Assembly (NCBI GenBank): GCA_018825305.1
Contig: JAHJEO010000002.1
Location: forward strand, 1-46,748
Reading direction: 5' to 3'
DNA from: Gammaproteobacteria bacterium
GTDB lineage: Bacteria > Pseudomonadota > Gammaproteobacteria > Burkholderiales > Rhodocyclaceae
Length of the DNA: 46,748 nucleotides
The notes under the pieces were generated by a model that did no database searches, was not told where the DNA came from, and was given only the letters and a program-made list of their open reading frames with translations. Both the position numbers and the translations under genes were made by a program. This document shows, one piece after another, positions 39,555 through 46,748 of this stretch. The first letter of the stretch is position 1; the number at the start of each line of letters is the position of its first letter.

Positions 39555-39739
39555 GTTGTGCCTCCCATGTGGCGGTAATTGTCTCCGCCATTTTATCCGG
39601 CCATTGCGGACGGGCCAGTTGTGTCGTGACGCGCTGCAGCGGCGTGGTCAGCTTGATCTAGGGTGTTCGACTGCAGCAGCATGATTTTAAAGTTGTTTTA
39701 CGTGATGCAAAAAAGATCTTGCACTGCAGCAAATATTCG

Positions 39740-39867
39740 GGCAAAGTGGCAGCCATTGAAGTCGATGGCTGCAATGTGCTTGTTGCTCATCGCTTCCCCC
39801 GGTGTCTCCTCCACCCTCCTCCTTTGGTGTGGATTCAGCGCAACCCCTCGGGGTTGCGCTTTTTTTT
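39740..39867 (+). ncRNA. Candidate small RNA with anti-Shine-Dalgarno tract and terminator
   Basis: Between osmC and rplM a 454-nt gap holds a structured stretch with no credible gene. A perfect 8-bp hairpin pairs 39749-39756 with 39765-39772 around an 8-base loop. A long C/U-rich unpaired tract follows (about 39790-39826), containing CTCCTCC and CCTCCTCC, complementary to Shine-Dalgarno sequences. It ends in a perfect terminator (39838-39867). This layout is typical of trans-acting sRNAs. The 5' end and promoter are not clear; TTGTTT at 39693 is a weak -35 candidate. Coding potential in the region is poor. Confidence 0.45.
39838..39867 (+). terminator. Strong rho-independent terminator upstream of rplM
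   Basis: GCGCAACCCC pairs perfectly with GGGGTTGCGC and is followed by eight T residues. There is no plus-strand protein gene directly upstream (coq7 ends 700 nt earlier and is convergent with osmC), so a separate transcript must end here. Confidence 0.88.
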
Positions 39868-39917
39868 GTGGCTTCCGCGCGATTACGCCGCGGTGACAGG
39901 ATGAAATGAATCAGGAT

Positions 39918-39947
39918 TTGACAGCTTCTTTCAGTGTCGATTAGAAT
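39918..39947 (+). promoter_or_regulatory. Promoter of rplM-rpsI
   Basis: A consensus TTGACA (39918-39923) and TAGAAT (39942-39947) are 18 nt apart. The predicted leader of about 55 nt contains a CCGCTTCCGCGG stem, which could take part in translational feedback, though this is inference. Confidence 0.75.
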
Positions 39948-40008
39948 TAAAAGCTTTCCGAAAATAGTTGCTGCCCGCTTCCGCGGCGTACAGAGGAACA
40001 GAACACCG

Positions 40009-40437
40009 ATGAAAACGTTTTCCGCCAAGCCGCACGAAGTCACGCGCGACTGGTTCGTCGTAGACGCGACGGACAAGGTACTCGGCCGCATGGCCGCCGA
40101 GATCGCCAGCCGCTTGCGCGGCAAGCACAAGACCGAATATACGCCGCACGTCGATACTGGCGACTACATTGTCGTCGTCAATGTGGATAAGCTGCGCGTC
40201 ACCGGCAACAAGGCCGAGGATAAGAAGTACTTCCGTCATTCGGGCTTCCCGGGTGGCATCTACGAAACGAACTTCAAGAAGCTGCAGCAGCGCTTCCCGG
40301 GCCGCATTCTCGAGAAGGCGGTAAAGGGCATGCTGCCCAAGGGCCCGCTCGGCTACGCAATGCTCAAGAAAATGAAGTGCTACGCTGGTGCCGCTCATCC
40401 GCACACCGCGCAGCAGCCCAAGGCTCTGGAAGTCTGA
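40009..40437 (+). CDS. rplM: Ribosomal protein L13 (50S)
   Basis: This 142-residue protein binds 23S rRNA early in 50S assembly. It has [38 protein letters not shown], and [12 protein letters not shown]-like sequence (here [15 protein letters not shown]). The start at 40009 has AGAGGAA upstream and discards an upstream extension in the leader. rpsI follows after 35 nt in the universally conserved pair. Confidence 0.97.
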   Translation: MKTFSAKPHEVTRDWFVVDATDKVLGRMAAEIASRLRGKHKTEYTPHVDTGDYIVVVNVDKLRVTGNKAEDKKYFRHSGFPGGIYETNFKKLQQRFPGRILEKAVKGMLPKGPLGYAMLKKMKCYAGAAHPHTAQQPKALEV

Positions 40438-40472
40438 GCCACCGGACACAACGAGAAACTCCAAGGAAATTC

Positions 40473-40865
40473 ATGGCCGCCAACTACTACTATGGCACTG
40501 GCCGCCGCAAGACTGCGGTGGCACGAGTGTTCCTGAAATCCGGCTCCGGCAAGTTCGTCGTGAACGACAAGCCAGTCGATGAGTTCTTTTCGCGCGAAAC
40601 TGGCCGCATGATTGTGCGCCAGCCGCTTGAGTTGACCCAGCACGCGACGACGTTCGACATCATGGTCAACGTTATCGGCGGTGGCGAGTCCGGTCAAGCG
40701 GGTGCCGTGCGTCATGGCATCACCCGCGCGCTCATTGAGTACGATGCCACGCTGAAGCCCGCGCTGTCGGGTGCCGGCTTCGTCACCCGCGATGCCCGTG
40801 AGGTCGAGCGCAAGAAGGTCGGCTTTCACAAGGCGCGCCGCCGCAAGCAGTTCTCGAAGCGTTAA
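40473..40865 (+). CDS. rpsI: Ribosomal protein S9 (30S)
   Basis: This 130-residue protein has [21 protein letters not shown] and the basic C-terminus [11 protein letters not shown], whose last residues contact P-site tRNA. AAGGAA lies before the ATG at 40473. It ends the rplM-rpsI operon and is followed by a terminator. Confidence 0.97.
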   Translation: MAANYYYGTGRRKTAVARVFLKSGSGKFVVNDKPVDEFFSRETGRMIVRQPLELTQHATTFDIMVNVIGGGESGQAGAVRHGITRALIEYDATLKPALSGAGFVTRDAREVERKKVGFHKARRRKQFSKR

Positions 40866-40885
40866 TTCGCGCACTGCCCCCGAAA

Positions 40886-40922
40886 AGGCCGCCCCTGGGA
40901 AACCGCGGGCGGCTTTTTTCTT
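40886..40922 (+). terminator. Terminator after rpsI
   Basis: GCCGCCC pairs with GGGCGGC around a 12-base loop and is followed by TTTTTTCTTCTT. Confidence 0.85.
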
Positions 40923-41002
40923 CTTGTGCGAATCCTTTGGGGTTAGGATCGGGCGAAGCCTGAGCAACGGGCGCAGTGAGCAGGGGATAAAGGAGTCAAG
41001 AC

Positions 41003-42031
41003 ATGATCAAGGTGGGCATTGTCGGCGGTACCGGGTATACCGGTGTCGAACTGTTGCGGCTACTGGCGCAGCACCCCGAAGTAGAGTTGGCGGCCATAAC
41101 ATCGCGAGGCGAGGCTGGCACGGCAGTCGCCGATATGTTTCCCAGCCTGCGCGGCCGGGTCTCGTTAAAGTTCACCGATCCCAAGGATGCGCCGCTCGAT
41201 CGCTGTGATGTCGTGTTCTTTGCCACGCCGAACGGCGTGGCCATGCAGCAGACGCGGACTCTGCTGGATGCTGGCGTTCGCGTAATCGACCTCGCGGCAG
41301 ACTTCCGTATCAAGGACATCGCCGTCTGGGAAAAGTGGTATGGCATGACTCACGCTGCGCCGGATCTCGTTGCCGAGGCGGTCTACGGCCTGCCTGAAGT
41401 CAATCGCGAGGAAATTCGCAAGGCGCGGCTGGTTGCCAACCCAGGTTGCTATCCGACGGCAACCCAATTGGGATTCCTGCCGCTGGTCGAGGCTGGGTGC
41501 ATCGATACCGATTATCTGGTTGCCGATGTCAAGTCGGGGGTTTCGGGTGCCGGACGCAAGGCCGAAACTCACATCCTGTTCGCGGAGGCGGCCGACAATT
41601 TCAAGGCGTACGGCGTGGCGGGTCACCGCCATTTGCCTGAAATTCGACAGGGACTCGCTTTTGCCGCCGGGCGGGAGGTGGGCCTGACCTTCGTGCCGCA
41701 CCTGACGCCGATGATTCGCGGTATCCATGCCACCCTCTATGCCAGAATCACCCGTGAGGAAGACTTCCAGTCGCTGTTCGAGCAGCGTTACGCGGCGGAA
41801 CCTTTCGTTGATGTCTTGCCTCCCAAGTCGCATCCGGATACCCGCTCCGTTCGAGCCGGGAATTCCTGTCGGATCGCCATTCATCGCCCCCAAGGCGGCG
41901 ATACCCTGGTCGTGCTTTCGGTCATCGACAATCTTGTCAAGGGGGCGGCGGGCCAGGCGGTGCAGAACATGAATTTGATGCATGGAATTGACGAATGTTC
42001 GGGCTTGGCTCAGGTTCCCGTATTGCCGTAA
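41003..42031 (+). CDS. argC: N-acetyl-gamma-glutamyl-phosphate reductase
   Basis: This 342-residue NADP-dependent enzyme makes N-acetylglutamate semialdehyde in arginine biosynthesis. The nucleotide-binding start is [18 protein letters not shown]. The active-site cysteine is in [22 protein letters not shown] and GHRHLPEI with catalytic histidine are also present. AAGGAGT precedes the start. Its end overlaps the following DUF6776 gene by 37 nt, so they are co-transcribed. Confidence 0.96.
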   Translation: MIKVGIVGGTGYTGVELLRLLAQHPEVELAAITSRGEAGTAVADMFPSLRGRVSLKFTDPKDAPLDRCDVVFFATPNGVAMQQTRTLLDAGVRVIDLAADFRIKDIAVWEKWYGMTHAAPDLVAEAVYGLPEVNREEIRKARLVANPGCYPTATQLGFLPLVEAGCIDTDYLVADVKSGVSGAGRKAETHILFAEAADNFKAYGVAGHRHLPEIRQGLAFAAGREVGLTFVPHLTPMIRGIHATLYARITREEDFQSLFEQRYAAEPFVDVLPPKSHPDTRSVRAGNSCRIAIHRPQGGDTLVVLSVIDNLVKGAAGQAVQNMNLMHGIDECSGLAQVPVLP

Positions 42032-42765
42032 TCCTCCGGCGCTTGCGCGGGCGCTTTGGCATTGCCGCGCCGCGTGTCGCCATTCGCACGCATATCCCCT
42101 GGTACTGGCGTGGCCTAGCTATCGTCGTGATGTCGGCAGTAGCACTGGCGCTGGCAGGCTGGATCTACGATACGGGGCGGCGCTTTGCCGGTTTCGACAG
42201 CAGCGTGTCGGCGCAGGAGGTTGCATCTCTGCAAGCGCGGACGCAGGAGTTGGAGTCTGAGCTGACGTTACTGCGTACTGTTGCAAACGCCAGCGAAAGC
42301 AAACTTCAAATTGAGCAGACCACGCTCCAGCAGTTGACTGCCCAGGTTGGCGCACTTGAGGCCGAAAATGCCCGGCTCAAGGAAGACCTGGCTGCGTTCG
42401 AAAATTTGGCGCAGGGCAGCAGCAAGGGCGAGAGCCTCATCCTGAGCCGGCTGCGGGTGGAGCCAACGGCAAGTCCGGGACACTATCGATTTCATTTGGT
42501 CGCAGCACTGAATGGTGCAGGAAAAGCCATTGAGTTCAATGGGATGGTGAGGATATTGGTAGCCCTGCAACACGAGGGCAAGGATGTTATGATGCAATTT
42601 CCGGCACCGAATGACGCCGCGGCGGCGCAATATCAAGTCGTCATCAAGCATTTCCGCAAGGTGGAGGGTGGCTTTGCCATTCCGCCGGCAGCCAGACTCA
42701 AGAGCGTCGAGGCACGCCTGATTCAAGGCGGCGTCGTCAAGGCTTCGCAGAGTTTAGTTCTATGA
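41995..42765 (+). CDS. DUF6776 inner-membrane coiled-coil protein
   Basis: This 256-residue protein has one membrane segment near residues 41-56 ([17 protein letters not shown]). A coiled coil of about 80 residues follows ([20 protein letters not shown]...[20 protein letters not shown]), then a globular C-terminal domain with [21 protein letters not shown]. The N-terminus is basic and cytoplasmic, so the coiled coil and domain are periplasmic. It matches DUF6776, found next to bactofilin in betaproteobacteria. The position between argC and bactofilin suggests a link to cell-shape scaffolding, but no function is proven. Confidence 0.72.
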   Translation: MFGLGSGSRIAVILRRLRGRFGIAAPRVAIRTHIPWYWRGLAIVVMSAVALALAGWIYDTGRRFAGFDSSVSAQEVASLQARTQELESELTLLRTVANASESKLQIEQTTLQQLTAQVGALEAENARLKEDLAAFENLAQGSSKGESLILSRLRVEPTASPGHYRFHLVAALNGAGKAIEFNGMVRILVALQHEGKDVMMQFPAPNDAAAAQYQVVIKHFRKVEGGFAIPPAARLKSVEARLIQGGVVKASQSLVL

Positions 42766-42775
42766 AGGATTAGCA

Positions 42776-43180
42776 ATGTTTTCCAAGAAATCCCCCAAGC
42801 CGCAAAACCGTATTGACAGCCTGATCGGGGCTGGCACCTCGATTGAGGGCGATGTTAGTTTTTCCGGCGGTTTGCGAATCGATGGCCAGGTTAAGGGCAA
42901 CGTCCACGCAACCGGCGATGAGGCCTGCACGCTGGTCATCAGCGAACATGCCCGCATCGAGGGTGAGGTGGGTGTGAGCCATGTCGTGGTCAACGGTACG
43001 GTGATCGGCCCCGTTCGATCCAGTGAGTTCCTCGAACTCCAACCCAAGGCCCGGGTGACCGGCGATGTCGAATACAACTCAATCGAGATGCATCTGGGCG
43101 CTGTTGTGCAGGGGCGCCTGATACACCAAGGTACGCTGGCGAAGGCGGTTGAGCTCAAGCTGGCAACGTCCAACGGCTGA
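42776..43180 (+). CDS. Bactofilin
   Basis: This 134-residue cytoskeletal protein polymerises without nucleotide. The beta-helical DUF583 core runs from about residue 17 to 118, with repeats such as IGAGTSIEGDVSFSGGLRID and KARVTGDVEYNSIEMHLGA. Short basic N-terminal and polar C-terminal tails flank it. It lies 10 nt after the DUF6776 gene. Bactofilins position cell-wall enzymes and polar complexes. An M23 peptidase is a frequent partner; one lies 700 nt downstream in the other orientation. Confidence 0.9.
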   Translation: MFSKKSPKPQNRIDSLIGAGTSIEGDVSFSGGLRIDGQVKGNVHATGDEACTLVISEHARIEGEVGVSHVVVNGTVIGPVRSSEFLELQPKARVTGDVEYNSIEMHLGAVVQGRLIHQGTLAKAVELKLATSNG

Positions 43181-43275
43181 CGGAGGATATTGATTTTCCC
43201 GCCGTTGCCCTTATTTGAGCACTAATGGCCAAGGCCAGACAATTGGCCAAGCCCCGTTAAACAGGAGAGAACACC

Positions 43276-43626
43276 ATGAACGCACCCACCGAAATGCCTT
43301 CCCCCTTCAACTTCACCGACAACGCCGTCAGCAAGGTTAAGGAACTGATTCTGGAGGAAGGGAATCCCGAACTCAAACTGCGCGTTTTCGTGACGGGCGG
43401 CGGTTGCTCCGGTTTCCAGTACGGTTTTACCTTCGATGAAGTCGCCAACGAAGACGACACGTCGTTGGAAAAGGACGGTGTGACCCTTCTGATCGACCCG
43501 ATGAGCTACCAGTATCTGGTTGGCGCGGAAATCGACTACACGGAAGGCCTTGAGGGCTCACAGTTCGTCATCAAGAACCCAAATGCCAGCAGCACATGCG
43601 GCTGCGGTTCGTCGTTCTCGGCCTAA
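43276..43626 (+). CDS. erpA: Iron-sulfur cluster insertion protein ErpA
   Basis: This 116-residue A-type carrier delivers [4Fe-4S] or [2Fe-2S] clusters to target enzymes. The three cluster cysteines are in [13 protein letters not shown] and in [18 protein letters not shown] precedes the start. Upstream, GGCCAAG occurs twice (about 43227 and 43246) but no IscR site is recognised. It would supply the many iron-sulfur enzymes in this genome, including the oxidoreductases above. A terminator follows. Confidence 0.93.
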   Translation: MNAPTEMPSPFNFTDNAVSKVKELILEEGNPELKLRVFVTGGGCSGFQYGFTFDEVANEDDTSLEKDGVTLLIDPMSYQYLVGAEIDYTEGLEGSQFVIKNPNASSTCGCGSSFSA

Positions 43627-43649
43627 GTCCAGGTCCAGTTTGGTACGAA

Positions 43650-43678
43650 AGGGGCGCTACGGCGCCCCTCTGTTTTTT
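43650..43678 (+). terminator. Terminator after erpA
   Basis: AGGGGCGC pairs with GCGCCCCT around TACG, followed by CTG and six T residues. Confidence 0.85.
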
Positions 43679-43764
43679 GCTCGGTAGGCGCAGAGCATCG
43701 GTTGCCGTGTCGCCAAAGCCGACTTTTCCGTCAAGCAAGAACGGCCCCCCTGACTTGCGCACTC

Positions 43765-43782
43765 ACCGTAGATATCTACGGT
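43765..43782. repeat. Perfect 18-bp palindrome in non-coding gap
   Basis: ACCGTAGATATCTACGGT is a perfect inverted repeat without loop, followed within a few bases by a second short hairpin (CGCCA-TGG-TGGCG). It lies in the 259-nt gap between erpA and the M23 peptidase gene, both of which read into the gap. No T-run follows. Apart from the erpA terminator I see no gene in this gap. Confidence 0.6.
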
Positions 43783-43885
43783 CGCCATGGTGGCGTTTTA
43801 CCCATGCGGCCTCAACATAATTGCAACGACCGCAGTCGAATCCACGAACGTAGGCTGCCGGTGGCAGCTGCCATCGGACAGCAGA

Positions 43886-45277
43886 TCAGTCTAGGAGGGC
43901 GAGGGTGTTGCCGCGGATCATTTCGATCCGGGCCAAGTGGGGTTGCCTGGACTCGTTGAATCTCGCCAGTTGTTCAGGCGATAGCGGCGGTGCAGCCGGC
44001 AACGCCATGGCCAGTGGATTCTGGTGAACATTATTGATGCGGAATTCATAGTGAAGGTGTGGGCCGCTGGCCAAGCCGGTGGCACCGACGAACCCGATCA
44101 CGTCGCCTTGATCGACTCGGCGACCTTTTGTCATGCCGCTGGCAAAGCCTGACAGGTGGCCATAGAGGGTGGTGTAGCGCCCCTGATGTCGGAGGATTAC
44201 GACCTTGCCGTAGCCGCCCTGCCAGCCGACAAACTCCACGACACCGTCGCTAGTTGCCTTGACGCGCGTCCCAACCGGCGCGCCGAAATCGGTACCCTTA
44301 TGGGCGCGCCACTTTTTCAGGACTGGATGAAATCGCGCGGTGGTAAACCCGGAGGTGACACGAGAAAACTCCAGCGGCGAGCGCAGGAATGCCTTGCGGA
44401 TGTTTTTGCCGTCGGACGTATAGTAGCCACCCCGGCCGGGCGATGTTTCGAACCAAATGGCACTGTAGGTCTTGCCATTGTTGATGAACTCCGCAGCCAG
44501 AATTCGGCCGGTACGCACCGGTTTCCCGTCGTGGCGTAGCGATTCATAGACGACCGAGAATTGGTCACCTTTTCTCAGGTCACGGTGGAAATCGATGTCA
44601 CCGCCGAAGATGTCGGCGAGTCCGATTGCTACGCTATCCGGGATGTCCGCGGCATCCGTGGCACCGAATAGCGAGTAGCGTATCTCGGCGCTTTTCATGA
44701 CTACATGCGTATCGAGTTGCAAGGCCAGCTCGGAGACCTCGAATGCATGGGGCGTACGGGCGACACGCAATACCGTATCGGCTGAGCCGTTGAGGGGGAA
44801 ATTCAGTTCCTGCAATTCGCCAACAGTGTTGACGCGCGCCGCGACGCTTTTTCCCGGACTGAGCTGGCGGAAGATTGGTGCCGCCTGCCTGTTTGTTTGG
44901 AGAAATTTGGTCGCGTCAGGGTCACTTATGCCAAGCCTGCCCAATAGTGCTGCTACGGTATCGCCACGCTGGATTCGTTCTTCCTTTGCGTAGCTGTCAT
45001 CCGATCGCGCAACGGGCTGGACGCTTTGTAGTGCGAGTTCTTGGATGAACGAGTGCTGCGAATGCTCGATTTCCATCGTTCCCGGCGCAGTGCCGAATGC
45101 GGCAACCATGCCAAAAAAAGACACGCCGGCTACACCCAGCGTTGCCCAGAAATGCCGGGGCTTGGCGCCACGGGGGCTGAGCAGTTGGGCTAGAATTCGA
45201 CTCTTTTCTTTAATCACTCGATGGGCGGACCGGCTGAAAATCTCGCGGAAGTCTAGCAGAATTTCCGTTGCCGGCAA
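43886..45277 (-). CDS. M23 family metallopeptidase (LytM-type)
   Basis: This 463-residue envelope protein probably cuts peptidoglycan cross-bridges. A membrane or signal-anchor segment lies at about residues 43-62 ([20 protein letters not shown]). A LysM/OapA-like region follows ([18 protein letters not shown]). The M23 domain has zinc ligands in [12 protein letters not shown] and HLHYEF, with the intermediate HLSGF. Its ATG is only 18 nt from the divergent tyrS start. A GTG at 45217, closer to the anchor, is a possible alternative. Divergence from tyrS is conserved in betaproteobacteria. Bactofilin is nearby, and the two families often cooperate. Confidence 0.9.
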   Translation of the reverse strand: MPATEILLDFREIFSRSAHRVIKEKSRILAQLLSPRGAKPRHFWATLGVAGVSFFGMVAAFGTAPGTMEIEHSQHSFIQELALQSVQPVARSDDSYAKEERIQRGDTVAALLGRLGISDPDATKFLQTNRQAAPIFRQLSPGKSVAARVNTVGELQELNFPLNGSADTVLRVARTPHAFEVSELALQLDTHVVMKSAEIRYSLFGATDAADIPDSVAIGLADIFGGDIDFHRDLRKGDQFSVVYESLRHDGKPVRTGRILAAEFINNGKTYSAIWFETSPGRGGYYTSDGKNIRKAFLRSPLEFSRVTSGFTTARFHPVLKKWRAHKGTDFGAPVGTRVKATSDGVVEFVGWQGGYGKVVILRHQGRYTTLYGHLSGFASGMTKGRRVDQGDVIGFVGATGLASGPHLHYEFRINNVHQNPLAMALPAAPPLSPEQLARFNESRQPHLARIEMIRGNTLALLD

Positions 45278-45295
45278 AACCCCAGGCTAGCAGAT

Positions 45296-46483
45296 ATGAC
45301 GGACATCCAATCGCAACTGTCCTTGATAAATCGTGGCAGCGATGAATTGCTGATCGAGGCGGAACTGGTCGAAAGACTCAAGGGTGGCCACCCGTTGCGC
45401 ATCAAGGCGGGCTTCGACCCGACGGCACCCGATCTTCATCTCGGTCACACGGTGTTGATCAACAAGCTTCGCCATTTTCAGGAGCTTGGTCATCATGTAA
45501 TGTTCCTGATCGGCGACTTCACCGGGATGATCGGCGATCCGACCGGAAAGAATGTGACACGTCCGCCGCTGTCGAGGGAGCAGATTCTTGCCAATGCGGA
45601 AACCTACCGCGAACAGGTTTTCAAGATACTCGACCCGGACAGGACTGAAGTCTGCTTTAACTCAAGCTGGTTCGAACCGATCGGCGCGGCCGGAATGATA
45701 AGGCTGGCTGCCCTGCATACGGTGGCGAGGATGCTGGAACGCGATGACTTTTCAAAGCGCTATGCCAATGGCCAGCCGATTGCCATACACGAATTCCTTT
45801 ACCCACTTTGTCAGGGCTACGACTCCGTGGCGATGAAGGCGGACGTCGAACTCGGTGGTACCGATCAGAAATTCAACCTCCTTGTCGGGCGCGAGCTGCA
45901 GAAACACTACGGGCAGCGCCCGCAGTGCGTGCTGATGATGCCATTGCTCGAAGGCCTTGACGGCACAAATAAGATGTCGAAGTCGCTTGGAAACTATATT
46001 GGCATCGCTGAGCCGCCGAAGGAAATCTTTGGCAAACTCATGTCGATTTCCGATGACCTGATGTGGCGCTATTACGATTTGCTGTCATTTCGAAGCGGTA
46101 GCGAGATTACAGTTTTCAGGCGTGAGGTCGCCGCGGGCCGTAATCCCCGCGACGTTAAGGTACTGCTGGCACAGGAAATTGTCGCCCGCTTTCATTCGGC
46201 GGCGGAAGCAATCGCGGCACTGGCTGACTTTGAGGCACGCTTCCAGAAGGGTGCGTTGCCTGACGAAATGCCTGAATTTGCTTTGCCGGCCGCCTCCATC
46301 GCTCAGATACTAAAACAGGCTGGACTGGTGGCCAGTACATCGGAGGCACTGCGCATGATCGATGGAGGTGGCGTGCGCGCCAACGGCGAGCGGATTGCCG
46401 ACAAGTCGCTTGCACTAGCCGCGGGAGACACCGTGGTGCTGCAAGTTGGCAAACGCAAATTTGCACGCGTTACCTTGCTCTGA
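45296..46483 (+). CDS. tyrS: Tyrosyl-tRNA synthetase
   Basis: This 395-residue class I synthetase has the HIGH-type motif HLGH (about residues 48-51) and KMSKS (226-230). A C-terminal S4 domain carries [20 protein letters not shown]. It charges tRNA-Tyr. The start gives [14 protein letters not shown]. The gene ends 55 nt before the rRNA operon promoter, so tyrS and the rRNA operon lie in tandem. No T-box is visible. Confidence 0.96.
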   Translation: MTDIQSQLSLINRGSDELLIEAELVERLKGGHPLRIKAGFDPTAPDLHLGHTVLINKLRHFQELGHHVMFLIGDFTGMIGDPTGKNVTRPPLSREQILANAETYREQVFKILDPDRTEVCFNSSWFEPIGAAGMIRLAALHTVARMLERDDFSKRYANGQPIAIHEFLYPLCQGYDSVAMKADVELGGTDQKFNLLVGRELQKHYGQRPQCVLMMPLLEGLDGTNKMSKSLGNYIGIAEPPKEIFGKLMSISDDLMWRYYDLLSFRSGSEITVFRREVAAGRNPRDVKVLLAQEIVARFHSAAEAIAALADFEARFQKGALPDEMPEFALPAASIAQILKQAGLVASTSEALRMIDGGGVRANGERIADKSLALAAGDTVVLQVGKRKFARVTLL

Positions 46484-46538
46484 TAGGAGGCTTGTCAGGC
46501 CATCCGATCGCGTCTTCGAAATTAATTTCACGAAGTTG

Positions 46539-46566
46539 TTGACCGCGATAAAACGCTACGTATAAT
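46539..46566 (+). promoter_or_regulatory. rRNA operon promoter
   Basis: TTGACC (46539-46544), a 16-nt spacer and a perfect TATAAT (46561-46566) form a strong promoter. The upstream stretch CGAAATTAATTTCAC is AT-rich and may act as an UP element. The downstream leader matches betaproteobacterial 16S leaders. Confidence 0.85.
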
Positions 46567-46573
46567 GCGCCCC

Positions 46574-46748
46574 TCTTCGCTGCAGTCTGTAACAAAGAAA
46601 GCAGCGCGATCTTTAAAAATCAAACAGCCGATAGGTGTAGGTGCTTGTGGGGCTGGAGGTAGTAGTGGGGGTTGGTCCTGAGATCGAAGGGGCTGCCTGG
46701 GGTTCTGCCGGAAGGTGGGATTTCGACCTGAAGGGGTAATGCTGCTAC
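46574..46748 (+). other. rRNA operon leader with boxB/boxA antitermination site (runs off the window)
   Basis: A hairpin pairs CGCTGC (46578-46583) with GCAGCG (46601-46606) and serves as boxB-like stem. GATCTTTAAAAAT (46608-46620) follows as boxA, the NusB/S10 recruitment site. CAAACAGCCGATAGGTGT is typical of betaproteobacterial pre-16S leaders. The mature 16S rRNA start is beyond the window end. Confidence 0.82.

Noticed and set aside
39663-39896. A 77-residue open frame over the candidate sRNA
   Set aside because: No ribosome site, cysteine-rich nonsense composition, and it runs through a perfect terminator.
43700-43885. A possible tRNA remnant (GTCGAATCCACG) near the erpA/M23 gap
   Set aside because: Only the T-loop-like stretch is recognisable; no other arms.

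Overview
The window looks like chromosome from a GC-rich betaproteobacterium, most likely of the Rhodocyclales (Azoarcus/Thauera/Sulfuritalea-like). The gene families fit this: a phenylglyoxylate-dehydrogenase-type 2-oxoacid:acceptor oxidoreductase operon, indolepyruvate oxidoreductase, a CNP1-like protein, DUF3617, and a tyrS/M23-peptidase divergent pair beside an rRNA operon. The assignment rests on family recognition only; no 16S sequence lies inside the window.

Layout. 1-0.9 kb: 3' end of a hybrid sensor kinase (receiver end plus Hpt domain). 1.0-5.8 kb: a four-gene 2-oxoacid oxidoreductase operon (gamma, alpha, beta, and a flavoprotein with fused ferredoxin) interrupted by two GC-rich intergenic elements. 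5.8-8.8 kb: an HDOD protein, then on the minus strand an RlmN/Cfr-family paralogue and an unassigned HIT-like protein. 9.0-15.1 kb: iorA-iorB-folD-purE-purK-tsaC/sua5, tightly packed and possibly one transcript. 15.2-17.8 kb: glycogen phosphorylase and tRNA-Ala(CGC). 17.9-24.9 kb: uvrA with a coupled sapC, MFS transporter, ssb, rsuA-like pseudouridine synthase, and a SAM methyltransferase. 25-28.5 kb: ycaO, a 62-residue TTG-start protein, and a membrane-anchored TAXI protein. 28.5-31 kb (minus): rfaE2, dolP-like lipoprotein, gmhA/diaA, HIRAN protein, yraN. 31-34.5 kb: rsmI, pyrC, a lipoprotein, DUF3025, and RNase P RNA. 34.5-39.6 kb: lytic transglycosylase, proS, rppH, CNP1-like, DUF3617, coq7, osmC. 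39.6-43.7 kb: candidate sRNA, rplM-rpsI, argC-DUF6776-bactofilin, erpA. 43.9-46.7 kb: M23 peptidase, tyrS, then the promoter and leader of an rRNA operon.

Main observation. The two ferredoxin/thiamine-dependent 2-oxoacid oxidoreductase operons each carry a TGACC-NN-GGTCA palindrome (928-941 and 9001-9014). In each, a -10-like hexamer lies exactly 22 nt downstream. This is the geometry of a class II FNR/CRP-type activated promoter, so both operons are probably switched on together by an anaerobic FNR/DNR-like regulator. They would serve anaerobic oxidation of aryl or branched 2-oxoacids, as in phenylalanine/phenylacetate catabolism. The four-gene operon lacks a separate ferredoxin subunit: it is fused to the C-terminus of the flavoprotein.

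Other items worth attention: a structured, terminator-bearing candidate sRNA with an anti-Shine-Dalgarno C/U tract upstream of rplM, a signal-peptide-bearing stand-alone HIRAN protein, a DUF3025 gene whose stop codon lies inside RNase P RNA, and two perfect 18-bp palindromes in intergenic DNA.
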